64,000 nucleotides of DNA from Streptomyces subrutilus (GTDB lineage Bacteria > Actinomycetota > Actinomycetes > Streptomycetales > Streptomycetaceae), in assembly GCF_008704535.1 (NCBI RefSeq), contig NZ_CP023701.1, forward strand, positions 7,420,001-7,484,000, given 5' to 3'. How positions within the stretch are numbered: position 1 is the first letter of the stretch; each line of letters begins with the position of its first letter. Position numbers and translations under genes: made by a program. Shown piece after piece: positions 25,418-34,590 of this stretch. Below the pieces are notes generated by a model, which was not told the DNA's origin, searched no databases, and saw nothing but the letters and a program-made list of their open reading frames with translations.

Positions 25418-25632
25418 GGCCGGCCCCATTCGGCGGGGCCGCCGCCCTGCCAGTCGATGAGGCCTTCGCCGTACGGGGCGGCCTCGTCGGGGTCGATGCC
25501 CGCCCGACGGAGGAATTCGAGGACGTCGGCGGGGCCGAGGGCGATGCCGACGCTGCGCCCGTCGACGTGGACGCGGCGCCCGCCGTGCTCGTCGGGCGGT
25601 CGGACGACAACGTGGGGTCCGTCTCCGGTCAT
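25414..25632 (-). CDS. Small conserved hypothetical protein
   Basis: This 72-residue protein starts at ATG 25632. It reads HVVVRPP, RRVHVDGRSVGIALGPADVLEFLRRAGIDPDEA and ends in GGGPAEWGRP, a pattern common to short streptomycete proteins of unknown function. There is no signal or membrane segment. Its TAG stop (25414-25416) is formed by the CTAG at the end of the MITE remnant. Longer upstream starts would extend into Arg-rich sequence without homology. Confidence 0.6.
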   Translation of the reverse strand: MTGDGPHVVVRPPDEHGGRRVHVDGRSVGIALGPADVLEFLRRAGIDPDEAAPYGEGLIDWQGGGPAEWGRP

Positions 25633-25779
25633 GTGTCCAGGGTGCGGCTCACCGGTCGCTCCAGCACCCCGAGGATCGCGCCCGCGCCGCCCGACCCCGC
25701 CCGAGCGCGCCGCCCCGGCCTCGCGGCGCTCCCGGGTCACCCCCGCCAGTGCGCGCGGCCCCGATCTCGGCCCCGTGGT

Positions 25780-26337
25780 TCAGAACGACCACCGCGTGTG
25801 GGTGTAGACCCCGTTGTCCCGGCCGAAGCCGTACGCCGTGGCCGGGGAGAGCGCGAACACCACGGCGGCGCCCGTGCGGAACGCGTCCCCGATGCCGTGG
25901 AAGGTGCCCTCGGGCGACGTGATGTGCGCCCCGTACTTCGCCTCGTACGCGGCGATCACCTCCTCCACGACGGACGGGTCCGTCACCGGGCGCGCGGTGC
26001 CCTCGACCACGAGGTCGAGCCCTTCGGTGAGCGAGTTCCCGCCGGTGGTCAGGGCGCAGTGCCCGTCGTGGGCGAGGTTCTTCGCCTTCTGTTCGTCCGG
26101 GCCGGTGGAGAAGTACAGCGTCCCCTCGTGCCAGGCGGCGATCAGGGGCGTCACGTGCACCCGGCCGTCGGGCCGTACGGTGGACACCCAGAAGATCTCG
26201 GCGGCTTCCAGCTGCCGCTGGGCCTCGGTCCACTCGGTGGCGGTGACGTCGGCGGCACCGGGGAGCGGGCGGAGCGCGGAGCTGTAGCGGGTGTCGAGTG
26301 CGGTCGTGGGCTGCCGGGAGGGCTGTCGTGCGGGCAT
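25780..26337 (-). CDS. Pyridoxamine-5'-phosphate-oxidase-fold (PPOX) flavoprotein
   Basis: This 185-residue protein starts at ATG 26337 behind AAGGAG. The split-barrel signature is IFWVSTVRPDGRVHVTPLIAAWHEGTLYFSTGPDEQKAKNLAHDGHCALTTG read across residues 47-100. Such proteins bind FMN or F420 as dimers and reduce or oxidise small molecules. The C-terminal VFALSPATAYGFGRD gives the last strands. Role and substrate are unknown; no partner gene is coupled to it. Confidence 0.85.
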   Translation of the reverse strand: MPARQPSRQPTTALDTRYSSALRPLPGAADVTATEWTEAQRQLEAAEIFWVSTVRPDGRVHVTPLIAAWHEGTLYFSTGPDEQKAKNLAHDGHCALTTGGNSLTEGLDLVVEGTARPVTDPSVVEEVIAAYEAKYGAHITSPEGTFHGIGDAFRTGAAVVFALSPATAYGFGRDNGVYTHTRWSF

Positions 26338-26429
26338 GGCGGATCTCCTTTTCCTCCCCCTAACGACCGGCCGGCCGGTCGGAAATCATCGCCGCGCACG
26401 CGTGACCCGTCCGGAGCCGCCGCACCCGG

Positions 26430-27146
26430 TCAGTGCAGGATGCTGACGGCGCGGGCGATGACGAGGAGCGAGGTCAGCAGCGCGGACACGCTCTGGACGG
26501 CCATCAGCAGCTTGGCGCGCGTGGAGAGTGGCATCGTGTCGGTCGGGCTGAAGGCGGTGGAGTTGGTGATCGAGACGTAGAGGTAGTCCGGGAGGGTGGG
26601 GATCCAGTCGGACGTGCCGCTCGCGCCGTCGGAGACCTCGCCGACCGCGTCGTCGTTCTCGTCCTGGGAGAACCTGAAGTCGGCCAGCGGCAGCTCGGCG
26701 CGCGGGAGTTGGGTGCGGCTGACCGGGCCGCCGCGGTCGAGCTCCCAATAGGCCAGGCCGAAGGCGATGACACTGGTGAGCCAGACCTGGAGGGCCGCCA
26801 CGAGGAGCGCGTGCCCGTCGGCGGCCCGGGCGTTCAACAGCTCGTCGACGAGGATGCCGAGGGCCGCCAGGTTGCTGGCCGCGATGAGCAGGACGAGCGT
26901 CAGCGACAGGACGCGGAAGGTCCTCGTCTGCCGGGTCAGCCGCCGCGGATTGATCGCGATCAGCGGCACCAGGAGGAGCACCTCCAGCGCGGGCAGCACG
27001 AAGCGGGGGCCGATCAGCAGCTGCTGCGGCAGCGCCAGGTAGAGGGCGATGGCGATCAGCGTCACGATCACGGCGGGCAGCCGGGCCTCGCCGCGCCGCT
27101 CGTGCCGGGGGTGCAGGGTCGGGGCGTCTGCTCGTCGTCGCGACAC
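26430..27146 (-). CDS. Integral membrane protein, DUF1345-like
   Basis: This 238-residue protein starts at GTG 27146 with GAGGAGA upstream. Four hydrophobic helices lie near residues 25-45, 50-65, 80-100 and 110-130, and another near 215-236. A re-entrant-looking DYLYVSITNSTAFSPTDTMPLS segment precedes the last helix, resembling DUF1345 family ends. In related proteins this region looks like an ion-channel pore, but no selectivity filter is visible. Function is unknown. The basic N-terminal residues are cytoplasmic. Confidence 0.55.
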   Translation of the reverse strand: MSRRRADAPTLHPRHERRGEARLPAVIVTLIAIALYLALPQQLLIGPRFVLPALEVLLLVPLIAINPRRLTRQTRTFRVLSLTLVLLIAASNLAALGILVDELLNARAADGHALLVAALQVWLTSVIAFGLAYWELDRGGPVSRTQLPRAELPLADFRFSQDENDDAVGEVSDGASGTSDWIPTLPDYLYVSITNSTAFSPTDTMPLSTRAKLLMAVQSVSALLTSLLVIARAVSILH

Positions 27147-27306
27147 GGGTGACGGTCTCCTCGGGGTACGGGGGCCGCCGTCCGCCGGCCCGTCCCACTG
27201 GTACCGCACCGGGTGGCGATCGCCGGTGTCAGCCCGCCGCGCCGGCCGGCGCGGGGGCCCGTACGGACGCACCCGCACGGCCCCCGCAGCCGGCCCCCCG
27301 CCGCCG

Positions 27307-29715
27307 TCAGGCGCTCCAGCGCCAGTCCGTGATCTCCGCCGGGTCGACGCCCGTGCGACGCAGCTCCGCCCGGAGCGCGTCGCGGTGGGCGGCGTGGCGT
27401 TCGGCGAGCGCCCGTGCCTTCGGGTGGCGGTCCTCCAGGTGGGCCAGCGCGGTGATCGCGAGGTCGTGGCGCGAGGTGCCGTTGGCGGCGAGGAGGTCGT
27501 ACGGGGTGGTCGTGGTGCCTTCCTCGACGTAGCCGCGGACGTGGAAGCGGTCGGGTCGCGGCCGCCCGTGCAACAGCTGGTGCACGGCCGAGGGATAGCC
27601 GTGGAAGTCGAGGACGACGGGGAGGTCCGTGCCGAACAGGGCGTGGAAACGGCCGTCGGCCATGCCGTTCGGGTGCCGGTCGGCGGGGGCGAGCGCGCAC
27701 AGGTCCACGATGTTGACGACCCGGATCGCGGCCTCCGGCAGGTCCTCGCGCAGCAGCCGGGCGGCGGCCAGGGTCTCGACGGTGGGGATGCCGCCCGCGC
27801 AGGCCAGGACGAGTTCGGGCGCGGCCGGTTCGCCGTGGGACGCCCAGTCCCAGACGGACGCCCCGGCCGCGCAGTGGGCGCGGGCCTCGTCCAGGCCGAG
27901 CCACTGGGCGGCCTCGTGCTTGCCCGACACGACGACGTTGACCTTGCCGGTCTCGTCGAGGAGGCGCTCCATCGTGACCAGCAGGGTGTTGGCGTCCGGG
28001 GGCAGGTAGACGCCGGTCACCGTGCTCTTCTTGGTGATCAGGTTGTTGATGAACCCCGGTCCCTGGTGGCTGTAGCCGTTGTGCTCCTGGCGCCAGCCCT
28101 CGCTCGTCAGCAGGTACGTGAGGCTGCTGACGGGGGCGCGCCACGGGACCTCCCGGGACGTCTTCAGCCACTTCGCGTACTGGTTGACCATGCTGTCCAC
28201 GACGGAGGCGAACGCCTCGTAGGTGGGGAACAGGCCGTGCCGGCCGCTCTGCAGGTACCCCTGGAGCCAGCCCTGGCAGTTGTGCTCGGAGAGGACCTCC
28301 ATCACGCGGCCGTCGCGGGACAGGTGCTCGGCGTACCCGTCTACGGGCCAGGTGCCGGCGCGGTCCGTGGCCGCGAGGACGGCGTCCAGCTTGTTCGACG
28401 CGAGTTCGTCGGGCGAGACGATACGGAAGTCCCGGCGCTCGGCGCTGCGGCGCACGACCTCCGTCAACCACGAGGCGAGGACCTCGTTGGGGCCGGCCGT
28501 GGTGCGGCCCCGCCCCTCGCCGAGGTCGACGGCGTGGGGCGCGAGCGGGGGCAGGTCGAGGGGCGTGCGCAGCCGGCCCCCGTCGGCCGCTGGCTGCATG
28601 CCGATGCGCCGGTCCCCCTCGGGGCAGTGCGAGGCCACCTCGGGGACGGGCCGGCCCTCCTCGTCGAAGAGCTCCTCGGGGCGGTACGAGCGCAGCCACG
28701 CTTCGAGGGCGCGCAGCTGCTCCGGGTCCTCGTGGACGTCCGGCAGGGGCACCTGGTGGGCGTGGAACGTCCCCTCGATGCGGGTGCCCTGCACCTCGGC
28801 GGGCGCGCCCTGGCCCTTGAGGCTGCGCAGCACGATCATCGGCCACGCGGGACGCGGGTCGGGGGCCTCGGCGGAGCGGGCCTGCCGCTGGATCGCGGTG
28901 ATCGCGGTGTGGGCGTCGGCGACGGCATCGGCCAGTTCGGAGCGGTCGCCGCGGTCGCCGCGGTCGGGACGGTCGGGGCCGCCCGCGCCGTCGGGGGTGA
29001 CGTCGACGATCCGCGGATCCCAGCCGTAGCCGCGGAAGAGGTGGGTCAGTTCGGTGTCGGACATCGTCGCGAACAGACTGGGGGAAGAGATCTTGTACCC
29101 GTTGAGGTGCAGGAAGGGCAGGACGGCGCCGCCGGTCTCCGGGTCGAGGTGCTTGGGGGAGTGCCAGGCCCCTGCGGTCGGACCGGTCTCGGCCTCGCCG
29201 TCGCCGACGATGCAGGCCACCACCCGGCCCGGTGCGTCCAGCGCCGCTCCGAAGGCCGTGGCCAGGGCGTACCCGAGCTCCCCGCCCTCGTGGAGGGTGC
29301 CCGGCACGGCCGGCGAGAGGTGGCTGGGGAAGCCGTCCGGAGCGCAGTAGCGACGGCTCAGTTCGCGCAGTCCCTCCGCGTCCCGGCTCAGGGCGGGGTC
29401 GTAGGCGGCGTGGGTGCCTTCGAGCCACAGGTTGGCGTGGACGGCCGGTGCGCCGTGCCCGGGGCCCGTCACCAGCAGGACGTCCGCGTCCCGTTCCCGG
29501 ACCAGCTGGTCGAGGGCGGAGTACACCTGGGTGATGCCCGGGCAGGTGCCCCAGTGGCCGAGCAGGCGCGGCTTGAGGTGCTCGGGGCGCAGCGGCTCCG
29601 TGAGCAGCACGTTCTCCCGCAGGTAGATCAGGGCCGCGGCGACGTAGTCGGCCGCCCTCCGGTACGCGTCGGGGCGGGCCGCCCCCGACCGGTCTTCGTG
29701 GGTCTCGCGTGGCAT
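27307..29715 (-). CDS. xfp: Phosphoketolase (xylulose-5-P / fructose-6-P)
   Basis: This 802-residue ThDP enzyme starts at ATG 29715 behind GAGGAGA. Motifs include LLGHWGTCPG, VTGPGHGAPA, the ThDP-binding GDGEAETGPTAGAW region (about 165-180), YKISSPSLFATMSDTEL, and C-terminal YVEEGTTTTPYDLLAANGTSRHDLA. It splits ketose phosphates with inorganic phosphate into acetyl phosphate and an aldose phosphate, feeding acetyl phosphate/acetate metabolism. A GGPDRPDRGDRGDRSEL stretch near residues 243-263 is a local 9-base repeat expansion, tolerated between domains. No acetate kinase or phosphotransacetylase gene lies next to it. Confidence 0.95.
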   Translation of the reverse strand: MPRETHEDRSGAARPDAYRRAADYVAAALIYLRENVLLTEPLRPEHLKPRLLGHWGTCPGITQVYSALDQLVRERDADVLLVTGPGHGAPAVHANLWLEGTHAAYDPALSRDAEGLRELSRRYCAPDGFPSHLSPAVPGTLHEGGELGYALATAFGAALDAPGRVVACIVGDGEAETGPTAGAWHSPKHLDPETGGAVLPFLHLNGYKISSPSLFATMSDTELTHLFRGYGWDPRIVDVTPDGAGGPDRPDRGDRGDRSELADAVADAHTAITAIQRQARSAEAPDPRPAWPMIVLRSLKGQGAPAEVQGTRIEGTFHAHQVPLPDVHEDPEQLRALEAWLRSYRPEELFDEEGRPVPEVASHCPEGDRRIGMQPAADGGRLRTPLDLPPLAPHAVDLGEGRGRTTAGPNEVLASWLTEVVRRSAERRDFRIVSPDELASNKLDAVLAATDRAGTWPVDGYAEHLSRDGRVMEVLSEHNCQGWLQGYLQSGRHGLFPTYEAFASVVDSMVNQYAKWLKTSREVPWRAPVSSLTYLLTSEGWRQEHNGYSHQGPGFINNLITKKSTVTGVYLPPDANTLLVTMERLLDETGKVNVVVSGKHEAAQWLGLDEARAHCAAGASVWDWASHGEPAAPELVLACAGGIPTVETLAAARLLREDLPEAAIRVVNIVDLCALAPADRHPNGMADGRFHALFGTDLPVVLDFHGYPSAVHQLLHGRPRPDRFHVRGYVEEGTTTTPYDLLAANGTSRHDLAITALAHLEDRHPKARALAERHAAHRDALRAELRRTGVDPAEITDWRWSA

Positions 29716-29969
29716 CGGTGGTCTCCTCGTGGGTGGATCAGCGATGGACTCCCCGCCGGAGGTCGTGCGGGCAGGCGTTCCCGGTCGCGCGGGCGGAGCC
29801 GGTCCGTCGGCCCGGCCCCGTGGCCCCGCGCCTGCCCCGCCGGGTGCCGGCCAATCCGCGGCGCGGGACCGGGCCGGGCGGGACGGCCGGACGGGGCGCG
29901 GGGGAGTACCGGCCCGGCGCGGCGTACGGCAGGGTGGTGGGCCGGTACAGCAGCCACGAGGGAGGGCCC

Positions 29970-30425
29970 GTGCACACACGAACGGGAGCCACGGCCGACC
30001 AGCCGGACCCGGACCCGAAACCGGGTGCGGACCCGGACCCGAAACCGGGTGCGGACCGGCCGGCGCAGGTGCCGCCGGCCGCGGAGAGGGTGAAGGGGCG
30101 GGGGACCGGGGCCTCCCGCGACGTCGTCCATCGCTACGGCGTGCTGAACGCGCTGCTGGAGGGGGGCGTCGACAGGGACCGGATCGAGGTGTTCCACGAC
30201 GTGGAGGACGGCGGCGTCCACTGGGTCGTCACGCTGGACGGCGGGCGCGCGGCCATACTGACCGACGACACGGAGGAGCACGTGGTCCACATGGAGGGGC
30301 CGTGGCCCTACAAGGCCGTGTTCCTGGGCCCCGACGGTGTCCGCACCAGGATCAACCACTCGATCGGGGTGCTCACGGACCGGATCGTCGACTGGTACGC
30401 ACGGGCCACGGGGGGCGGGGCGTAG
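29970..30425 (+). CDS. Hypothetical protein with a Pro/Asp repeat N-terminus
   Basis: This 151-residue protein starts at GTG 29970 behind GGGAGGG. Residues 10-35 contain PDPDPKPGAD twice, from two copies of a 24-base DNA repeat (about 30006-30053). Residues 48-148 look like a compact alpha/beta domain (VVHRYGVLNALLEGG, IEVFHDVEDGGVHWVVTLDGG, YKAVFLGPDGVRTRINHSI). I do not recognise a family. It is divergent from phosphoketolase. Confidence 0.6.
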   Translation: MHTRTGATADQPDPDPKPGADPDPKPGADRPAQVPPAAERVKGRGTGASRDVVHRYGVLNALLEGGVDRDRIEVFHDVEDGGVHWVVTLDGGRAAILTDDTEEHVVHMEGPWPYKAVFLGPDGVRTRINHSIGVLTDRIVDWYARATGGGA

Positions 30426-30528
30426 GCCCGCCCCAGGGCGCGCGGCCGGCGGCCGGGCCGGAGCACCGGCCGGGTGGATCTTTCGTGCCGGGGCGGTAGT
30501 CGGGCACGGGGCCGGGTAGCCGGGCGGT

Positions 30529-31152
30529 ATGGATACCAACGAGACCACTCCGCTGCGCGCCGTCGCCCTCGTCTGCACGCTGTCGCCCTCCCCGAAGCCG
30601 TCCAGCTCCCAGCTGCTGGCCGAACAGGCCATGGCCGCCCTCGCCGAGCACGGCGTGACCGGGAAGGTGATCCGCGTCGCGGACCACGACGTCAAGCCGG
30701 GCGTGGAGGCGGACATGGGCGACGGCGACGCCTGGCCGGAGATCCGGCAGGTGATCCTGGGTGCGGACATCCTGATCCTGTCCACGCCGATCTGGCTCGG
30801 CCACGCCTCCAGCATCGCCCAGCGGGTCCTGGAACGTCTGGACGCCGAGATCTCCGAGACCGACGACGAGGGCCGGCTGCTCACGTACGGCAAGGTCGCC
30901 GGTGTCTGCGTCGTGGGCAACGAGGACGGTGCGCACAAGGTCAGCGCCGACCTCTTCCAGGGCCTCAACGACGTCGGCTTCTCCCTCGCGCCGGGCGCGG
31001 TCACCTACTGGGTCGGCGAGGCGATGCAGGGGACCGACTACCAGGACCTCGACAAGACGCCGGACGCGACGCGGTCCACCACGGCCACCCTCGCGGCCAA
31101 CACCGCACACCTCGCCCGGCTGCTCAAGCGCGCCGCGTTCCCCGCGAGCTGA
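30529..31152 (+). CDS. NAD(P)H-dependent FMN reductase / flavodoxin-fold protein
   Basis: This 207-residue protein has the flavodoxin-like start ALVCTLSPSPKPSSSQLLAEQ (residues 13-33, phosphate loop of FMN). ILILSTPIWLGHASSIAQRVLERL follows as the second flavin loop, and VCVVGNEDGAHKVSADLFQGLNDVG as the third. It should reduce quinones, nitro compounds or FMN using NAD(P)H. It precedes the REC/thioredoxin-reductase operon by 235 bases and may share its oxidative-stress role. No strong ribosome site is seen before ATG 30529. Confidence 0.85.
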   Translation: MDTNETTPLRAVALVCTLSPSPKPSSSQLLAEQAMAALAEHGVTGKVIRVADHDVKPGVEADMGDGDAWPEIRQVILGADILILSTPIWLGHASSIAQRVLERLDAEISETDDEGRLLTYGKVAGVCVVGNEDGAHKVSADLFQGLNDVGFSLAPGAVTYWVGEAMQGTDYQDLDKTPDATRSTTATLAANTAHLARLLKRAAFPAS

Positions 31153-31387
31153 CCCCGCGCGCCGACCCGGCGCCGCCCGCCCGGTCCGGAGCGGGAACGC
31201 CCGCCCCGAACCGAGTGCGCCCCGAACCGTGTGGACCCCGAACCGTGCCGGCCCCGCCGTGTACCCGTAGTGCACGCCTCCCGGCTCCCGGGGCGAAGGC
31301 GGGGATACGAACATACGATGGGCGGGAACCGGCACGGACGGCCCGCCGCGCCGCCTGCCAGCCCAGGCCGCTCGGGGTGGGAGAGAC

Positions 31388-33064
31388 ATGGCAGAGGTCG
31401 CCGACAGCGCTCGGACCGTCATCCTGACCGTGGACGACGATCCGGGGGTCTCCCGCGCCGTCGCCCGTGACCTGCGCAGACGCTACGGTGCGACGTACCG
31501 GATCGTGCGGGCCGAGTCCGGCGCGTCCGCACTGGAGGCGCTGCGCGAGCTGAAGCTGCGGGGTGACCTGGTGGCCGTGATCCTGGCCGACTACCGCATG
31601 CCGCAGATGAACGGCATCGAGTTCCTCGAACAGGCCCTGAGCGTCTACCCGGGGGCGCGGCGCGTGCTGCTGACCGCGTACGCCGACACCAACGCGGCCA
31701 TCGACGCGATCAACGTCGTCGACCTCGACCACTACCTCCTCAAGCCGTGGGACCCGCCCGAGGAGAAGCTCTACCCGGTCCTGGACGACCTCCTCGCCGC
31801 CTGGCGCGCCAACGACTACCGGCCGGTGCCCACCACCAAGGTCGTCGGACACCGCTGGTCGGCGCGCTCGTCGAACCTGCGCGAGTTCCTGGCCCGCAAC
31901 CAGGTGCCGTACCGCTGGTACTCCTCCGACGAACCCGAAGGGCGGCGGCTGCTCGAAGCGGCCGGGGCCGACGGGCAGCGGTTGCCGCTGGTGATCACTC
32001 CGGAGGGAGCCGTACTGATCGAGCCGGAGGCGTCCGACCTGGCGGCCCACGTCGGGCTCGCCACGACGCCGGCGGCGGACTTCTACGACCTCGTCGTGAT
32101 CGGCGGCGGCCCGGCCGGGCTCGGTTCGGCCGTGTACGGGGCCTCCGAGGGGCTGCGGACCGTGCTGGTCGAGCGGTCGGCCACCGGCGGGCAGGCCGGG
32201 CAGAGCTCCCGCATCGAGAACTACCTCGGCTTCCCGGACGGCGTGTCGGGCGCCCAGCTCACGGAGCGCGCCCGCCGCCAGGCCGGCCGGTTCGGCGCGG
32301 AGATCCTCACCACCCGCGAGGTCACGGGGCTGGAGGCCAACGGCGCGGCGCGCGTCGTCCGCTTCTCCGACGGCTCCACGGTCGCCGCGCACAGCGTGAT
32401 CCTGGCGACCGGCGTGACGTACCGGCAGCTCCAGGCGCCCGGCTGCGACGACCTGACCGGCTGCGGGGTCTACTACGGCTCCGCGCTCACCGAGGCGTCC
32501 TCCTGCCAGGGGCAGGACGTGTACATCGTCGGCGGCGCCAACTCCGCCGGACAGGCGGCGATGTACCTGGCGCGCAGCGCCAAATCGGTCACGCTGCTGG
32601 TGCGCGGAGCGTCCCTGACGGCATCGATGTCGTACTACCTGATCCAGCAGATCGAGGAGACGCCGAACATCACGGTGCGGACCCGCACCGTCGTCGAGGC
32701 CGCGCACGGGGACGGGCACCTGGAGCAGCTCACGCTGCGGGACGTGGAGGGCGGTGCGACCGAACTCGTCGACGCGCAGTGGATGTTCGTCTTCATCGGC
32801 GCCGCCCCGCTGACCGAATGGCTCGACGGGACGGTGCTGCGCGACGAGCGCGGCTTCATCCTGGCCGGGCCGGACCTCACACCGGACGGACGGCCCCCGG
32901 CCGACTGGGAGCTGGACCGGCCGCCCTACCACCTGGAGACCAACGTTCCCGGCGTGTTCGTCGCGGGCGACGCGCGCGCGGAGTCCGCGAAGCGCGTCGC
33001 GTCCGCCGTCGGAGAAGGAGCCATGGCCGTGATGCTCGTCCACCGGTACCTGGAGCAGTCGTGA
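31388..33064 (+). CDS. Response-regulator receiver fused to thioredoxin-reductase-like flavoprotein
   Basis: This is a 558-residue protein. Residues 10-130 form a receiver domain with phospho-acceptor Asp68 (LADYRMP) and Lys119 (LLKPW). Residues 140-225 form a glutaredoxin-like linker domain (FLARNQVPYRWYSSDEPEG). Residues 230-558 form a two-dinucleotide-binding flavoprotein (IGGGPAGLGSA, ATGGQAGQSSRIENYLGFPDG, IVGGANSAGQA, VFVAGDARA). The redox CxxC of thioredoxin reductases is missing; the corresponding stretch reads TGCGVYYGSALTEASSC, with single cysteines. It therefore cannot act as a normal disulfide reductase. It is the first gene of a three-gene operon and is coupled to the kinase by a GTGA overlap. 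Confidence 0.9.
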   Translation: MAEVADSARTVILTVDDDPGVSRAVARDLRRRYGATYRIVRAESGASALEALRELKLRGDLVAVILADYRMPQMNGIEFLEQALSVYPGARRVLLTAYADTNAAIDAINVVDLDHYLLKPWDPPEEKLYPVLDDLLAAWRANDYRPVPTTKVVGHRWSARSSNLREFLARNQVPYRWYSSDEPEGRRLLEAAGADGQRLPLVITPEGAVLIEPEASDLAAHVGLATTPAADFYDLVVIGGGPAGLGSAVYGASEGLRTVLVERSATGGQAGQSSRIENYLGFPDGVSGAQLTERARRQAGRFGAEILTTREVTGLEANGAARVVRFSDGSTVAAHSVILATGVTYRQLQAPGCDDLTGCGVYYGSALTEASSCQGQDVYIVGGANSAGQAAMYLARSAKSVTLLVRGASLTASMSYYLIQQIEETPNITVRTRTVVEAAHGDGHLEQLTLRDVEGGATELVDAQWMFVFIGAAPLTEWLDGTVLRDERGFILAGPDLTPDGRPPADWELDRPPYHLETNVPGVFVAGDARAESAKRVASAVGEGAMAVMLVHRYLEQS

Positions 33065-34590
33065 GCGGCCGGGTCATGCCCTGCAGCCCGCAGGAGATCG
33101 CCTCGCTGTTCCTGTTCGAGGAGCTGTCCCCGGAGCAGCTCGGCAGGCTCTGCGCCGAGGGGCGGGTGGAGCGGTTCGAGCCCGGTCCCGTGTACGCCGA
33201 GGGCGACGAGGCCACCTGCTTCTACGTGATGATCGAAGGCACCGTCGTGCTCTCCCGGCGGGTCGGCGCCGACGACGTCGAGGTGAGCCGGACCTCGCAG
33301 CGCGGGGTGTACGCGGGGGCCATGCAGGCGTACCTCGGCGACCGCGTGCCGCAGACGTACAACAACTCGATGCGGGTGACCGAACCGACGCGGTTCTTCG
33401 TGCTGCCCGCGCAGTCGTTCGCGGACGTCATGCACGAGTGGTTCCCGATGGCCGCGCACCTGCTGGAGGGGCTGTTCTTCGGGTCGAAGAACACCCAGCG
33501 GGCCATCGGCCAGCGCGAACGGCTGCTGGCGCTCGGATCGTTGTCGGCCGGGCTGACCCACGAGCTCAACAACCCGGCCGCGGCGGCCGTACGGGCCACG
33601 GCGACGCTGCGCGAACGGGTCGGCAAGATGCGGCACAAGCTGGCCGTCATCACGCAGGGCCCCTACTCCCGCGAAGCGCTGGCCGAACTCATCGAGATCC
33701 AGGAGCGTACGGCCGAACGCGTCGCGAAGGCACCGGTGCTGACGCCGATGGAGGCCGCCGACCGGGAGGACGAGCTGTCCGACTGGCTCGACGACCACGG
33801 CATCGCGGAAGGCTGGCGCATCGCACCGACCTTCGTACAGGGCGGGCTGGACGTCGACTGGCTGGAGCAGGTCGCGGCGACGGTGGCCGAGGACGTCCTG
33901 CCGGGAGCGGTCGGCTGGCTCAACTACACCGTCGAGACCGAGCTGCTGATGGACGAGATCGACGACTCGACCACGCGCATCTCGCACCTCGTGGACGCGG
34001 CCAAACAGTACTCGCAGCTCGACCGGGCCTCGTACCGCGTCGTCGACGTCCACGAACTGCTGGACAGCACTCTGCTGATGCTCTCCGGGAAGATCGGCCG
34101 CGGGGTCCGGGTGGTCAAGGACTACGACCGCACGCTGCCCGACGTACCCGCCTACCCGGCCGAGCTCAACCAGGTGTGGACCAACCTCATCGACAACGCC
34201 GTCTTCGCCATCGGCAGCACCGGGGGCGGGGCCGGTCCCGGGGGCGACGGCACGCTGACGGTCCGCACGGCGCGGGAGGGGGACCGGCTGCTGGTGGAGT
34301 TCCGCGACACCGGGCCCGGCATTCCGGCGGACATCCGCAGCCGCATCTTCGACCCCTTCTTCACCACCAAACCGGTCGGCGAGGGCACCGGCCTCGGCCT
34401 GGACATCTCCTGGCGGATCGTCGTCAACAAGCACCACGGCAGCCTCCAGGTCGAATCCGTCCCGGGCGACACCCGCTTCCAGGTGCTGTTGCCCCTGACC
34501 GCCCCGGAAACCGAGCCCGCCCCGGAGTCCGAGCCCGCCCCGCCTTCCGGAGCCGGGCCCGGGACCGAGACCACCGAGGAGTCCACATGA
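33061..34590 (+). CDS. cNMP-binding-domain histidine kinase
   Basis: This 509-residue protein starts at GTG 33061, overlapping the previous stop; ATG 33076 is an alternative. Residues 12-140 are a cyclic-nucleotide-binding-like domain (LFLFEELSPEQLGRLCAEG, VYAEGDEATCFYVMIEG). Residues 158-210 carry the phospho-histidine in LSAGLTHELNNPAAAA (His167). Residues about 340-490 are the ATPase domain (LNQVWTNLIDNAVFAIG, DTGPGIPADIRSRIFDPFFTT, GEGTGLGLDIS). It has no membrane segment, so it is a soluble sensor. It is the likely kinase for the receiver domain of the preceding gene, giving a redox/cNMP-responsive system. Confidence 0.93.
   Translation: MSGRVMPCSPQEIASLFLFEELSPEQLGRLCAEGRVERFEPGPVYAEGDEATCFYVMIEGTVVLSRRVGADDVEVSRTSQRGVYAGAMQAYLGDRVPQTYNNSMRVTEPTRFFVLPAQSFADVMHEWFPMAAHLLEGLFFGSKNTQRAIGQRERLLALGSLSAGLTHELNNPAAAAVRATATLRERVGKMRHKLAVITQGPYSREALAELIEIQERTAERVAKAPVLTPMEAADREDELSDWLDDHGIAEGWRIAPTFVQGGLDVDWLEQVAATVAEDVLPGAVGWLNYTVETELLMDEIDDSTTRISHLVDAAKQYSQLDRASYRVVDVHELLDSTLLMLSGKIGRGVRVVKDYDRTLPDVPAYPAELNQVWTNLIDNAVFAIGSTGGGAGPGGDGTLTVRTAREGDRLLVEFRDTGPGIPADIRSRIFDPFFTTKPVGEGTGLGLDISWRIVVNKHHGSLQVESVPGDTRFQVLLPLTAPETEPAPESEPAPPSGAGPGTETTEEST

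Noticed and set aside
27049..30093. 1014-residue forward open frame
   Set aside because: It lies antisense to phosphoketolase and reads as Val/Gly/Arg-rich sequence, the usual shadow of a high-GC gene.
31153..31387. Repeated CCCGAACCG phrases before the receiver-flavoprotein operon
   Set aside because: Three loose copies with uneven spacing and no palindrome; not strong enough to call an operator.
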